DNA from: Bdellovibrionota bacterium
GTDB taxonomy: Bacteria > Bdellovibrionota > UBA1018 > CAUJDS01
Direction of reading: 5' to 3'
Assembly (NCBI GenBank): GCA_963169695.1
Contig: CAUJDS010000063.1
Coordinates: 1-64,000 of the forward strand
Length of the DNA: 64,000 bases
The notes beneath the pieces are model-generated. The model made no database searches and was not told the DNA's origin. It was given only the letters and a program-made list of their open reading frames with translations. Below, in pieces: positions 1 to 7,835 of the stretch (position 1 is the stretch's first letter; the number at the start of each line of letters is the position of its first letter). The translations under genes were made by a program, and so were the position numbers.

Positions 1-46
1 CTTTCCGATCGGTAATTAACCCAAGTATCTTGAAAAAAGCCTCCGT

Positions 47-149
47 TAGGTGCCCGTCACCTTTTTGGCCCGTGGCGCGACACGATCTGCCGCTTGGGCA
101 GCCTCCAATTTTATGACGCGCCACGGGCCAAAAAGGTGACGGGCACCTA
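47..149. repeat. Perfect 33-bp inverted repeat (long hairpin)
   Basis: Positions 47-79 are the exact reverse complement of 117-149, with a 37-nt spacer; two more pairs follow just inside the arms (81-82 with 114-115). Each arm contains GGTGCCCGTCACC followed by a run of T, GGCCCG and GGCGCG. A related single arm lies at 20126-20171, so this looks like a dispersed repeat family rather than a terminator: the arms are too long and no U-tract follows. It stands upstream of the first operon. Origin is inferred; similar palindromes in other bacteria are spread by RAYT-type transposases. Confidence 0.85.
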
Positions 150-204
150 TAGAACTCATGATCCTCCGAGGTTTGGCCGAGGAGAGACGCAGGTAGTACC
201 AGCT

Positions 205-1914
205 ATGAAGTTAAATGACTCATTGCGTCTATTCGCAGCTCTTTTTCTGGCCCTTTTGGGGTTGCTGAAGCCTCTCGCGGTTCGAGGCAGCGACGCGGCT
301 CCCTCCCTCTACTACGATCCCATCAATGACCGCTATTTTACGGCCGGACAGGTTCAGGTTCCGTTTCAGCCCGCCGGTCGCATGTACCAAAAGACGCCCT
401 TGTCCTTTCGAATCAATGGCGGCGAATATCAAACTTTCACCGGCAAGCTCGATCTCTCGAATGAAGGGCTCTTCGTCGTTGATTTTCGGGCGCCGGATCC
501 AGTCTTGAAGTGGTCTCCCGTACAGACGATCCGCATCTTCGTCGACAACTCTCCTCCCAAGACCTCGTACGCCTTTGAAGGCCCTCACTTTGAACGAGAC
601 GGAACACACTACATCCAGCCAACCACGCAGATCCTGCTAGAGGCCCAAGACGCTTACTCCGGTGTCAATGCTACCTATTGGAAGTTCGGAGATAAAATTC
701 AACGCTTTCCACAAAAAGTGAAATTCGAAAAAGAAGGCAAGTATCACTTTGAATTTAGGTCCCTCGACCAAGTCAAGAACACAGAGTCTTGGAAGTCGAT
801 CGACTTTGTGGTCGATGCCACTGCTCCTATCACTAAGCCGGTAGTCCAAGGCGATTCTTCACTCAAAGGAAAAGAGCTTTACCTCTCTGCCGGAAGTCTC
901 GTTGCACTCGAGTACCAAGAAAAAGGCGCAGGTATCGACAAAATTGAATACCAAATCGACAAGCTCCCGATTGCGGCGTACCACCAGCCACTTGCTATCA
1001 CTCAGGCTAAAACCGAAATTCGTTTCCGCGCCATCGATGCCATCGGCAATACCGAATCCTGGAAATCATTTACTGTCTACATGGACAATAAGGCGCCTCT
1101 CCTTAGCTTGAAACGTGAGGGACACCATGTGCTCCGAAAAGGCCTGATCTTTGCTCAACCGGGTTTCTCTATTATTCCGGAAGCTCGGGATGACGAAAGC
1201 GGCATTGAAGGCATTTACCTCAAGTCACAGAATGAGGACAAGTGGATCAAGACCAGCAAGTCAAAACTTGAGTACCAGAAACCTGGACAATACGAAGTCG
1301 CTGTCCGTGTAGCAGACAAAGTAGGCAATGTAACAGAATCCGAATCTCTCACCATCGTGATCGATCATCAGGCTCCGGATACTCAATTGCGTGCATCCTC
1401 CGAACTCAAAAAAACCGACCGAGGCTTCCTTGCCTCGATTCCCAACATTATTCACCTTGAATGCGAAGAAAGTGGCGTCGGTGTGCTTCGAACTGAGTAC
1501 AGCTTTGATGGAAGAAATTACGTAGCATTTACGAATGACCTCGACCTTTCAAAATGGAAGACACCTAGCAGGACGCTCTACTACCGATCCATTGATCGCC
1601 TCGGCAATAGTGAAGCCCCCAAGAAAATGACTATCTGGATTGAAAGCACTATTCCTCAAGCTGACCTTTATGTTGAAGCCAAATCCTACAGCAATGTCCC
1701 GCTCTCGAAAGTCATGAATCAAGGAGAGAGCCTTTCCGACACAGAAGAGACCCCAAATGCCGTGCCTTCTTCAATTCCATCCATCGAGCACGCTCAGCCA
1801 GTCCGAGAAGTACCCAAGGTCCGTGCCCCAGCCTCCAATCTCATCAAGAAGAGCACCGAAAAATCGAATAAAACCTCCAAAAAGAAAACCAAGAAAGGAA
1901 AGCGATCCCGATGA
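205..1914 (+). CDS. Exported protein with repeated Ig-like/OmpL47-type modules
   Basis: A 569-residue exported protein. The ATG at 205 is chosen because it gives a clear signal peptide (MKLND, then a hydrophobic run, cleavage near VRGSDA); the frame stays open upstream into the inverted repeat, which is unlikely to be coding. The mature part holds four or five imperfect repeats of about 95 residues. Each carries a D-x-x-P-P/A-P start, an acidic A-x-D-x-x-S-G-V/I turn, an aromatic-rich strand and an R-x-x-D-x-x-G/K-N-x-E-S-W-K end. This pattern is typical of OmpL47-type beta-sandwich modules. The C-terminal 60 residues are rich in Lys, Ser and Pro. It is first in an operon with FHA-AgmX and TolQ/TolR homologues, so a periplasmic or surface part of that machine is likely. 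Exact role unknown. Confidence 0.75.
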   Translation: MKLNDSLRLFAALFLALLGLLKPLAVRGSDAAPSLYYDPINDRYFTAGQVQVPFQPAGRMYQKTPLSFRINGGEYQTFTGKLDLSNEGLFVVDFRAPDPVLKWSPVQTIRIFVDNSPPKTSYAFEGPHFERDGTHYIQPTTQILLEAQDAYSGVNATYWKFGDKIQRFPQKVKFEKEGKYHFEFRSLDQVKNTESWKSIDFVVDATAPITKPVVQGDSSLKGKELYLSAGSLVALEYQEKGAGIDKIEYQIDKLPIAAYHQPLAITQAKTEIRFRAIDAIGNTESWKSFTVYMDNKAPLLSLKREGHHVLRKGLIFAQPGFSIIPEARDDESGIEGIYLKSQNEDKWIKTSKSKLEYQKPGQYEVAVRVADKVGNVTESESLTIVIDHQAPDTQLRASSELKKTDRGFLASIPNIIHLECEESGVGVLRTEYSFDGRNYVAFTNDLDLSKWKTPSRTLYYRSIDRLGNSEAPKKMTIWIESTIPQADLYVEAKSYSNVPLSKVMNQGESLSDTEETPNAVPSSIPSIEHAQPVREVPKVRAPASNLIKKSTEKSNKTSKKKTKKGKRSR

Positions 1915-2216
1915 ACTCGCGAGTTCTCTCTACCTTTAAAGTAGTATTGCTCAGTATTCTATTTTTCTTGGGATTGGTCATGTCCCTCGAGGCATCGGCA
2001 GATGCTCCGAAGGTCAAAACGGTAGTCAAATTCAAAAACCACACTCAAGTCGACCTATCTGGAGAAACCGTCCAAGGAAAAATACGTGCGCCGGAGATCT
2101 TCTACATCTTTCAAAGAAAACGCCATGGTCGCCATCACGTAGCACGTCCTCCAGCTACACTTGATCATCACGAGACCATTGCAATGGACCAACTGAAGCG
2201 TGAGGTTCAACCATGA
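1911..2216 (+). CDS. Small exported basic protein of the gliding-type operon
   Basis: A 101-residue protein that starts at the ATG overlapping the stop of the previous gene (ATGA) and ends overlapping the next start. The N-terminus is a signal peptide or anchor (VVLLSILFFLGLVMSLEASA). The rest is short, basic and histidine-rich near the end (KRHGRHH) with no recognised domain. Translational coupling on both sides argues that it is a real part of the operon. Small proteins in this position occur in Bdellovibrio and Myxococcus gliding-type clusters, but I cannot assign a function from sequence. Confidence 0.7.
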   Translation: MNSRVLSTFKVVLLSILFFLGLVMSLEASADAPKVKTVVKFKNHTQVDLSGETVQGKIRAPEIFYIFQRKRHGRHHVARPPATLDHHETIAMDQLKREVQP

Positions 2217-4030
2217 GTTTGCCCGATCTTCGCTCCAAATCAGAGCCTAAGCACGGCGTCTTTGTCAAAGACCCCGTTACGCGTCAAGAAACGCTGCTTG
2301 GCCACTTTGATTCTGAAGGCGTGATCGGAAAATCAGCAGAATCAGACATCCTACTTAAAGACCTGCGCTGCGACTCGCTTCATGCATGGATTCAACCTCA
2401 TGCGACCGAGCGCGGCACTTACACACTCGTTGATCTCGGCAGTCACTTCGGAACTTTCTACAAGAAGAAGCGAATACAAGAAGCCGAAGTAAGGCAAGGC
2501 GATATTTTTCAGATTGGGACGCAGTGGCTCGTGATTCGAGAGACACTTCTTACCGCAGAGGATATCCAAAGCATTCAGATCGATCGTTCAAAAAAGAATG
2601 CTAATCTAACCTCAAAAGAAACCGCCTTAGACTTAGCAAGTGACCAGCGCCTCTTGCAGGTCACTCTTTTTTGGGGCGACCAAGTATTGGAAATGCGCAC
2701 GTTTTATCCCGGCACCGACGTAACCCTCGGCAACACCATGGATTCTACTTTCCAGGTGACTCTCGCCGATCAGCAGAAATCAAGAAAAACATTTCGAATC
2801 GCTCAGTACAAATCCGACGAACTCCTGCTTAAAATTCCACGCGAAGCTAACGGACTAATCTGGAAAGGTCCGCAACCTACTTCGATTGATAAAATGCGAC
2901 ACCTTGACAGCAAGAACAAAGACTTTGGAATGGTAGAAATTTCGCTTAAAAACACCGAACGAGCCGATATTCATATCGGCGAATTGATGATGTCTTTTCG
3001 ATTCGTTCCTCCCACTCGTAGTATTCCGTTTCAGTGGCCACGGCTAGAAAAGCACCTCGTCATTGCACTGGGAATTCTCTTTCTTTTCTATGGTTCACTC
3101 TTCACTTACATCACCACCTCCCAACCAAATGAAGAAGAAGCGGTAAAGACGTTAAAGGATGTACCAAAGCAGCTCAAAAGAATCCTCTACGACGCCGGAA
3201 TTGAACAAGGATTGAAGAAACAACAGGCTGCCATCGGAGAACTAGTGAGCCAACTCGAAGGTGGACGTGCAAGAGGCGAAGAAGGAAAAGTCTCAGCGTC
3301 GAGGTCCGAAGAAAAGGTTGAAGTTCAAAAGCCGGTGGAAAAAGTCGACACCAAAAAACCAAGCAAATCCGCTCCTAAAACACAACTCAAGCGTTCTAAC
3401 CAGGCAACTCGCAAGGCGGAGCTAAGTGAGCCTGCTTTGGATTTGGATGCTGCATTCTCAGCCTCACCTTCTTCCAAGAAGTCTGTCAGTCAAACCGCTC
3501 ACCTCGTAGGCAAGCGTGAAAACGGCAACGCGGCAGCTGCCATCACGGGTGGCAACTTTGCCAGAGGCAGTAAGGGAATTGGTGGAGGCGGCGGCGGGAC
3601 CAGCGTCGGCATCGGAGAACTGAAGGGATACTCTACAGGCGGTGGGCTTGGGACCGGCGACTACGGACTATCTCCATCGAAGGGCCGTGAGATTCGAGTC
3701 CCTGATTCTGAGGAGATCGTTATCCTAGGGGGCCTCGATCCCGACGTCATTGCTTCTATCATCAAACGGTATCTTCCACAGATTCAGCACTGCTATGAGC
3801 AACAACTCGCACTCAATCCCACGCTCAAGGGCAAAGTGACCGTAGCATTCACCATCGGTGGTACCGGAAGTGTAAGCAAAGCGAGTATCGCGGATACTAC
3901 ACTCAGAAACAAAGCAGCCGAGAGCTGCATTACAAAAAAAATCATGAATTGGAAATTTCCAAAACCAAGGGGCGGCGGGACCGTAGGGGTCAAATATCCG
4001 TTCTTACTCATGTCGAGTAGTGCAAAATGA
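2213..4030 (+). CDS. FHA domain and AgmX/PglI (TonB-like) C-terminal domain protein
   Basis: A 605-residue single-pass membrane protein. Residues about 15-110 form a forkhead-associated fold (GKSAESDILL, HAWI, DLGSHFGTF), expected to bind phosphothreonine in the cytoplasm. One membrane helix lies near residues 282-302 (VIALGILFLFYGSLFTYI). Then follow a Lys/Glu-rich segment, a Gly-rich linker (GIGGGGGGTSVGIG) and a C-terminal AgmX/PglI domain of TonB type (YLPQIQHCYEQ, GKVTVAFTIGGTGSV, W-K-F-P) in the periplasm. This layout matches GltG/GltJ-type proteins of Myxococcus gliding machinery. The TolQ/TolR genes directly downstream would supply proton-motive energy, so a role in force transduction or envelope transport is inferred. 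Overlaps its upstream neighbour by four bases. Confidence 0.85.
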   Translation: MSLPDLRSKSEPKHGVFVKDPVTRQETLLGHFDSEGVIGKSAESDILLKDLRCDSLHAWIQPHATERGTYTLVDLGSHFGTFYKKKRIQEAEVRQGDIFQIGTQWLVIRETLLTAEDIQSIQIDRSKKNANLTSKETALDLASDQRLLQVTLFWGDQVLEMRTFYPGTDVTLGNTMDSTFQVTLADQQKSRKTFRIAQYKSDELLLKIPREANGLIWKGPQPTSIDKMRHLDSKNKDFGMVEISLKNTERADIHIGELMMSFRFVPPTRSIPFQWPRLEKHLVIALGILFLFYGSLFTYITTSQPNEEEAVKTLKDVPKQLKRILYDAGIEQGLKKQQAAIGELVSQLEGGRARGEEGKVSASRSEEKVEVQKPVEKVDTKKPSKSAPKTQLKRSNQATRKAELSEPALDLDAAFSASPSSKKSVSQTAHLVGKRENGNAAAAITGGNFARGSKGIGGGGGGTSVGIGELKGYSTGGGLGTGDYGLSPSKGREIRVPDSEEIVILGGLDPDVIASIIKRYLPQIQHCYEQQLALNPTLKGKVTVAFTIGGTGSVSKASIADTTLRNKAAESCITKKIMNWKFPKPRGGGTVGVKYPFLLMSSSAK

Positions 4031-4046
4031 ATCAAAGGGGGTCCTT

Positions 4047-4766
4047 ATGAATAACCAATCACTTTTTATCGTGAAGTTCTTTCAAGACGGAGGATGGCAT
4101 ATGTATCCCATCGCCGTCATGCTGGTACTAGCGTCCATCGTCATCGTAGAGCGCTTGTATATGTTGATGTTTGTCTACTCTGCCAATTCCGCCGGACTGA
4201 TGCAGAAGGTTCAGCGACTGATCCTCGATAACAATATCGATGAGGCAGTCAAGCTGGCAAGTAGCAAGAAGAATGCAGTAATCTACCAGGTCTTCAAGGC
4301 AGCATTAATGAATGCGGATCGACCTTTTGAGGAAATTCAAGACCACGTTGAAGTGGCGACTTTGGGCGTAGTACCAAAGCTCCAGAACCGCATGCCTTAC
4401 CTCTTTACTTTTGCCAACGTGGCAACGCTCATGGGACTCTTGGGTACCATTGCAGGCTTGATTGAGACCTTTCAAGCAGTAGGTGCTGTCGAAGCCTCAC
4501 AAAAGCAAGTCCTGCTATCAGCGGGTATTTCTACGGCATTGAACGCTACGGCATTTGGATTGGTTGTTGCGATTCCTTGTATGCTCGTTTACGGATTTCT
4601 ATCCAATCGAATCAATTCGATGGTGGACGAGATTGACCACTACTCGGCAAGGCTGCTTGTTCTCCTAAGAACCGGAAGCAGCTACTTTGATAAATTCTCT
4701 TCAGACAACGGCTCTTCAACCGAGCAATTGCCTCAGAAGGCTAAGGATCGAAAGCATGCTGCGTAA
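4047..4766 (+). CDS. MotA/TolQ/ExbB proton channel family protein (AglR-like)
   Basis: A 239-residue inner-membrane protein. The ATG at 4047 is preferred over 4020 because AAAGGGGG lies just upstream and the protein then begins like TolQ/ExbB. A membrane helix lies near residues 20-40 (MYPIAVMLVLASIVIVERLY). Two more near 130-155 and 170-200 carry the family pattern LLGTIAGLIETFQAV and ISTALNATAFGLVVAIPCM. It forms the five-fold stator around a pair of TolR/ExbD helices and conducts protons. The following two genes encode those partners, as in the Myxococcus aglRQS motor operon. Confidence 0.9.
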   Translation: MNNQSLFIVKFFQDGGWHMYPIAVMLVLASIVIVERLYMLMFVYSANSAGLMQKVQRLILDNNIDEAVKLASSKKNAVIYQVFKAALMNADRPFEEIQDHVEVATLGVVPKLQNRMPYLFTFANVATLMGLLGTIAGLIETFQAVGAVEASQKQVLLSAGISTALNATAFGLVVAIPCMLVYGFLSNRINSMVDEIDHYSARLLVLLRTGSSYFDKFSSDNGSSTEQLPQKAKDRKHAA

Positions 4767-5367
4767 GGATACTCGTCGAAAAAAACACCGCATACCCCTA
4801 GCGGAAATCAACGTCGTATCTTTGATGGACATTCTTACGACGCTTTTGTTTTTTTTGATACTATCAGCCAACTTTGTGGAGTTTGGAGCGGTTCAAGCTA
4901 AGAGCTCTTCACCGGAGGTTTCGACACAGTCGGATCCAAAGCCGGTTTTTGCGCTTGATATTACTTTGAAGTCACCTACTTCAGCGAGGATCTACTTGGG
5001 ACCTATTGCGAAACTGAAGTTCCAAAAGAGCGACCAGCTCAATGGATTGATCCAAAGACAATTCAAAGGCAATGAACGGTTGGGTTACCTTTCCACCATT
5101 GAAGGAAGGTCGACCAAAGAAATGATAGCCAAGTTGCAAGGGCTTTTGATTCCCATCAAGCAAAGCTTTCCGCATGAGACCAAAGCGGTACTCTCACTGG
5201 CCGACCCGTTGGTTTATGAAGATTGGATCCAAGTCATGAACGGCATTCAATCAATGGGTGATGAAGGAAAAGCCTTTCCACTGACCAACGCTCTCGGCAA
5301 AACTGAGAAAACCGTCGTACTCTTCCCTACGGTTTTGGTCTCTGAAATGGGGAGGTTCGAAAGATAA
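4756..5367 (+). CDS. ExbD/TolR family protein (AglQ-like)
   Basis: A 203-residue protein starting at the ATG inside the end of the TolQ homologue, with AAGGA seven bases upstream. After a basic cytoplasmic stretch, one membrane helix (VVSLMDILTTLLFFLILSA) carries the aspartate that takes up protons in ExbD/TolR/MotB proteins. The rest is a periplasmic domain with predicted TolR-like alternation. It sits between the TolQ homologue and a second ExbD/TolR gene. Two TolR partners for one TolQ is the arrangement of the Myxococcus AglRQS gliding motor; other ExbBDD systems share it, so the substrate is open. Confidence 0.88.
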   Translation: MLRKDTRRKKHRIPLAEINVVSLMDILTTLLFFLILSANFVEFGAVQAKSSSPEVSTQSDPKPVFALDITLKSPTSARIYLGPIAKLKFQKSDQLNGLIQRQFKGNERLGYLSTIEGRSTKEMIAKLQGLLIPIKQSFPHETKAVLSLADPLVYEDWIQVMNGIQSMGDEGKAFPLTNALGKTEKTVVLFPTVLVSEMGRFER

Positions 5368-5368
5368 A

Positions 5369-5878
5369 ATGGCGATTGCAAGAAAACGTAGGCATCGCGA
5401 AACTGGTGATATGTCACTGAACGTCACGTCGCTTATGGACGTATTGACGGTTTTGCTTTTCTTCCTGATCAAGAGCTTTTCGGTCACTTCTACTTCACTC
5501 TTGGTACCTGAGGGCCTTGCACTGCCGCACCTCGATCAAGCAGCAGGTGCCGAAGAAGCACTCGTCGTTTCCTTAAGCAAAACAGACCTTCGCGTCGGCG
5601 AAAGGCGTCTCGCTAAATTAAATTCTGGATCCTATTCTCCTTCTGACGTAGCTGGAGATGGAAGTACCATCCTTCCTCTTAAACACGCACTAGACAAAGA
5701 GATCAAAAAGCGCAATGCACTTTTTGAAGGTACGGATTCCAGCCGCATTCCTCCGGCCAAGATTCTCCTTCAAGTCGACAAGCGCCTTCCCTTTGCGACG
5801 GTCAAACTTCTCCTTCATACAGCGTCGCAAGCCGGATACAGCGACTACCAGTTTGCGGTAATGAAGACCCTGGAGTAA
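5369..5878 (+). CDS. ExbD/TolR family protein (AglS-like)
   Basis: A 169-residue second ExbD/TolR homologue, starting one base after the previous stop. The basic N-terminus is followed by a membrane helix with the conserved aspartate (VTSLMDVLTVLLFFLI). The periplasmic part ends with the usual D-K-R-L-P-F-A-T-V-K-x-L-L strand of the TolR fold. It is the last gene of the operon; the next 65 bases hold no gene, and the HNH element border begins at 5945. Function as a proton-driven motor subunit with the two preceding proteins follows from family and order. Confidence 0.88.
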   Translation: MAIARKRRHRETGDMSLNVTSLMDVLTVLLFFLIKSFSVTSTSLLVPEGLALPHLDQAAGAEEALVVSLSKTDLRVGERRLAKLNSGSYSPSDVAGDGSTILPLKHALDKEIKKRNALFEGTDSSRIPPAKILLQVDKRLPFATVKLLLHTASQAGYSDYQFAVMKTLE

Positions 5879-5944
5879 TCCGTAGGACGAATAATCAATC
5901 TCGATAGGGCTTGTTCAATAAGCATCAATCCAGAGTTAGTGCAA

Positions 5945-6021
5945 CCCCAGCAAGGCGGGTTTGAAGCAAGGAAGCCCATACGGGATGACAGGAAGAAGAC
6001 TCAGCGAGGGGGGGGGTCGCC
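5945..6021 (+). repeat. Border repeat, left end of HNH element copy 1
   Basis: Holds CCCCAGCAAGGCGGGTTTGA at 5945-5964, then GGATGACAGG and TCAGCGAGG with a long G run. It matches the reversed sequence at 7419-7494 and the forward sequence at 20187-20260, with a more divergent middle. Confidence 0.7.
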
Positions 6022-6066
6022 TAAGAAAGGCTCCTACGAGTACAAGTGCGCAGCGATCATTAAAAC

Positions 6067-7026
6067 TCACCCGCTACTTTGATAATGTTCCAATCGATGA
6101 TGGGCGCTGCAAAGCAAAGTAAGATTCTCTAACCTATTGGTTCCACCCTTTGCTACTGGAAGCTTGTGATGAAAGTGTAAGAACCTTTCTTTGTCACATC
6201 GAAGCTGGGTCCTAGGGTCTTGATAGGTGCACTGATGTGCATTCTTGATAATCACTTCGTGTTTGATGCCGGCTGGGATGGGGATTCGGCCTTTCGTTTG
6301 AATCTTGGTTATAGGCTTATCTATAGGCCTAAGATTCAATTCAGAATTTCTAGCAGCTGCGTCAAATTCTCGTACTGTACGACGGGATTGTTCTACCGAC
6401 TCGGGAGCTTTGCTTTTTCGAACTTCATGACGCTTGGCTTTTTCTTTTGGGTCTTTGTGCTGAAGGTAAAACTCTACGACTTGTTCCAAGGTCTCTGCTA
6501 AACCCACCCACTTCTTTTGCGACTCAGAGACTCGGTCTTGGGCCCGGCGGATTTTTTCCATGACTTCTTTTGGCAGGCACAAAGCAAGCGCAGCCTGCGT
6601 AGCATTGATCACCCGAGCACGCTCTTCGATGCTTGGAATCTTGGGGCATTCCTTGGCGAGCGCTTCTTGGAGCTTCTCTCTTGGCATGGCTTGCGCAAGT
6701 GCAATGAACTTCTGAGAATTTTCTTTCGTCAAATGGGGAGCGATCTGCCTGGCTTTACTCAGAGGAAGCACTCCCATTTGTACTGCGTGCTTTAGCTCTG
6801 GTACGGCTTTGGACTTATGAACAATGGTAACAAGGTTCCAGCTGACATCTCGAGAGAGACCAAGTGCCTTTTGCGAATACTCAGTCAGGCTTGCATAGCC
6901 TTGCTTAAGATAGACCTTCTTGGCGTCAATCTTCACAAGGATTTCTAAAAGTGCTTTCTCGCAGGCAAGGTATTGCCTAGAGAGTTTCAAAGCTTGATCG
7001 TGGAGAGAACAAAGCAGCTGTGACAT
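6067..7026 (-). CDS. HNH endonuclease domain protein, copy 1
   Basis: A 319-residue protein. Residues 1-200 are helical and charged with a repeated-helix look (SLTEYSQKALGLSRDVSWNL; KARQIAPHLTKENSQKF), likely for DNA binding or dimerisation. Residues 205-245 form a basic variable linker. Residues 250-319 form a zinc-containing HNH nuclease fold: C-T-Y-Q-D-P near a second C, then FHHKLPVAKGGTNRLENLTL and L-C-S-A-H-H-R-L-E-H. The gene lies inside an element with inverted borders, and a close homologue sits inverted at 20716-21663. The two proteins are nearly identical up to the linker and differ by substitutions and a short length change there. No toxin or immunity partner is adjacent. Substrate unknown; homing or a repeat-borne nuclease is the best guess. 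Confidence 0.85.
   Translation of the reverse strand: MSQLLCSLHDQALKLSRQYLACEKALLEILVKIDAKKVYLKQGYASLTEYSQKALGLSRDVSWNLVTIVHKSKAVPELKHAVQMGVLPLSKARQIAPHLTKENSQKFIALAQAMPREKLQEALAKECPKIPSIEERARVINATQAALALCLPKEVMEKIRRAQDRVSESQKKWVGLAETLEQVVEFYLQHKDPKEKAKRHEVRKSKAPESVEQSRRTVREFDAAARNSELNLRPIDKPITKIQTKGRIPIPAGIKHEVIIKNAHQCTYQDPRTQLRCDKERFLHFHHKLPVAKGGTNRLENLTLLCSAHHRLEHYQSSG
6370..6382. promoter_or_regulatory. Palindrome TCGTACTGTACGA inside the HNH gene, copy 1
   Basis: A perfect 13-base palindrome around a central T, lying in the linker-coding part of the HNH gene. The surrounding 22 bases (CAAATTC before, CG and G-rich after) resemble those around the palindrome at 7339-7349 in the gene's upstream region. 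Possible recognition or operator site. Confidence 0.5.
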
Positions 7027-7159
7027 TGGAGAGTTCCTTTCGACGAATAGGAACTTACCACGGGTTTGACGGCGCGATTTTTATCGCTACTTTAGACGCT
7101 AATGCGTTTCATTCTTAAAATAAAGATCCTCCCCATAAAATGAACATTTCCCGCTCTGA

Positions 7160-7225
7160 ATGAAAGCGGGAAGCCTTAGCATCGTGATAAAAGAATTTGA
7201 GCAATTTTCGAAAAGAAACAAATGA
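7160..7225 (+). CDS. Possible 21-residue divergent peptide of the HNH element
   Basis: A short frame divergent from the HNH gene: M-K-A-G-S-L-S-I-V-I-K-E-F-E-Q-F-S-K-R-N-K. The same N-terminus (MKAGGLSIVIKKVEQFSK) opens a 65-residue frame on the minus strand at 20582-20385 in copy 2, so the coding pattern is partly kept. No Shine-Dalgarno sequence is evident. It may be a real small protein, a decayed gene, or just conserved DNA. Confidence 0.25.
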   Translation: MKAGSLSIVIKEFEQFSKRNK

Positions 7226-7338
7226 AACTAATTTTCAAGGCGCCAAGAAGAAAATCACCTGTATTTCATTTTGCACTCACAGCGAAGTCACAATCGGAAA
7301 AGCTAACTATGCTGCAGGCTTTCTGTGTATCAAATTCC

Positions 7339-7349
7339 CGTACAGTACG
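7339..7349. promoter_or_regulatory. Palindrome CGTACAGTACG upstream of HNH copy 1
   Basis: Eleven-base perfect palindrome about 310 bases upstream of the HNH start. The equivalent place in copy 2 (20355-20371) has a longer perfect version, CATCGTACTGTACGATG. The same core also occurs inside both HNH genes. Conservation in two copies at two sites each suggests a protein-binding site. Confidence 0.5.
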
Positions 7350-7418
7350 ACGAGGCGGTACCTTTCAGTTCCTAGTGCTAATTCGCTAGTATACATATTA
7401 TAAATGTATTTAATCAAG

Positions 7419-7494
7419 GCACCCCCCGCCCCCCTCGCTGTTCCCCCCTGTCATCCATCGCTCACTTCCGGGAATCAAACCCGCCTTGCTGGGG
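7419..7494 (-). repeat. Border repeat, right end of HNH element copy 1
   Basis: Reverse complement of the border motif: TCAAACCCGCCTTGCTGGGG at 7475-7494, preceded by CTGTCATCC and CCCCTCGCTG. It faces the border at 5945-6021 and is the better match to the copy 2 border at 20187-20260. Confidence 0.7.
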
Positions 7495-7835
7495 CTGGTT
7501 TGTTTCGGGTGATACCTTCCGCAAACTTCGAGGACTTTCTCCATGAAGCATTATTTTCAACGTTCATTACGGAGACCTGGCCAAAATTGTCACCCTGGCC
7601 AAGGGATAGGCATGAATGAGAGAGCGGACAAATGCTTCGCCACTTTGTCCCTGTCGCACACTGACCATGAGGCTGACACCCCCGACTACAATCTACGGTA
7701 AGTACGAGCGTTTTTGGCGTAAGCCTCCTAAGCAATACTGCCCAAAATCTCAACAAGATATCGAGGATTAGCTTCATTATTTCAATAGCTTAAGCATGCC
7801 TCTTGCATGGTTAGGTAGTGGGGATACAGGGGTTT
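7495..7835. other. Non-coding stretch before the lipoprotein operon
   Basis: No convincing gene. It holds a short duplicated CTGGCCAA near 7580-7603 and a 7-bp perfect hairpin (GGACAAA at 7626-7632 with TTTGTCC at 7644-7650). It must contain the promoter of the following lipoprotein genes, but I cannot place a clear -35/-10 pair. Confidence 0.5.

Larger units (their letters stand above)
5945..7494. mobile_element. Putative HNH-nuclease mobile element, copy 1
   Basis: A 1.55-kb unit with one HNH endonuclease gene between imperfect inverted borders: 5945-6021 and, reversed, 7419-7494. Both borders contain CCCCAGCAAGGCGGGTTTGA, then GGATGACAG, then CAGCGAGGGGG. A second, inverted copy of most of the unit lies at 20187-21722, where similarity covers the gene, about 500 bases of its upstream DNA and the upstream border. 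No transposase is present. Movement could rely on the HNH protein (homing-like) or on enzymes elsewhere. Two homologous copies and shared borders are seen; mobility is inferred. Confidence 0.6.

Noticed and set aside
229-609. Open frame of 126 codons on the minus strand opposite the first gene
   Set aside because: It lies within a well-supported exported-protein gene, lacks a ribosome site and has no recognisable content.
7419-7494. CRISPR repeat
   Set aside because: The border motif occurs singly at element ends, in inverted orientation, without spacers or cas genes.
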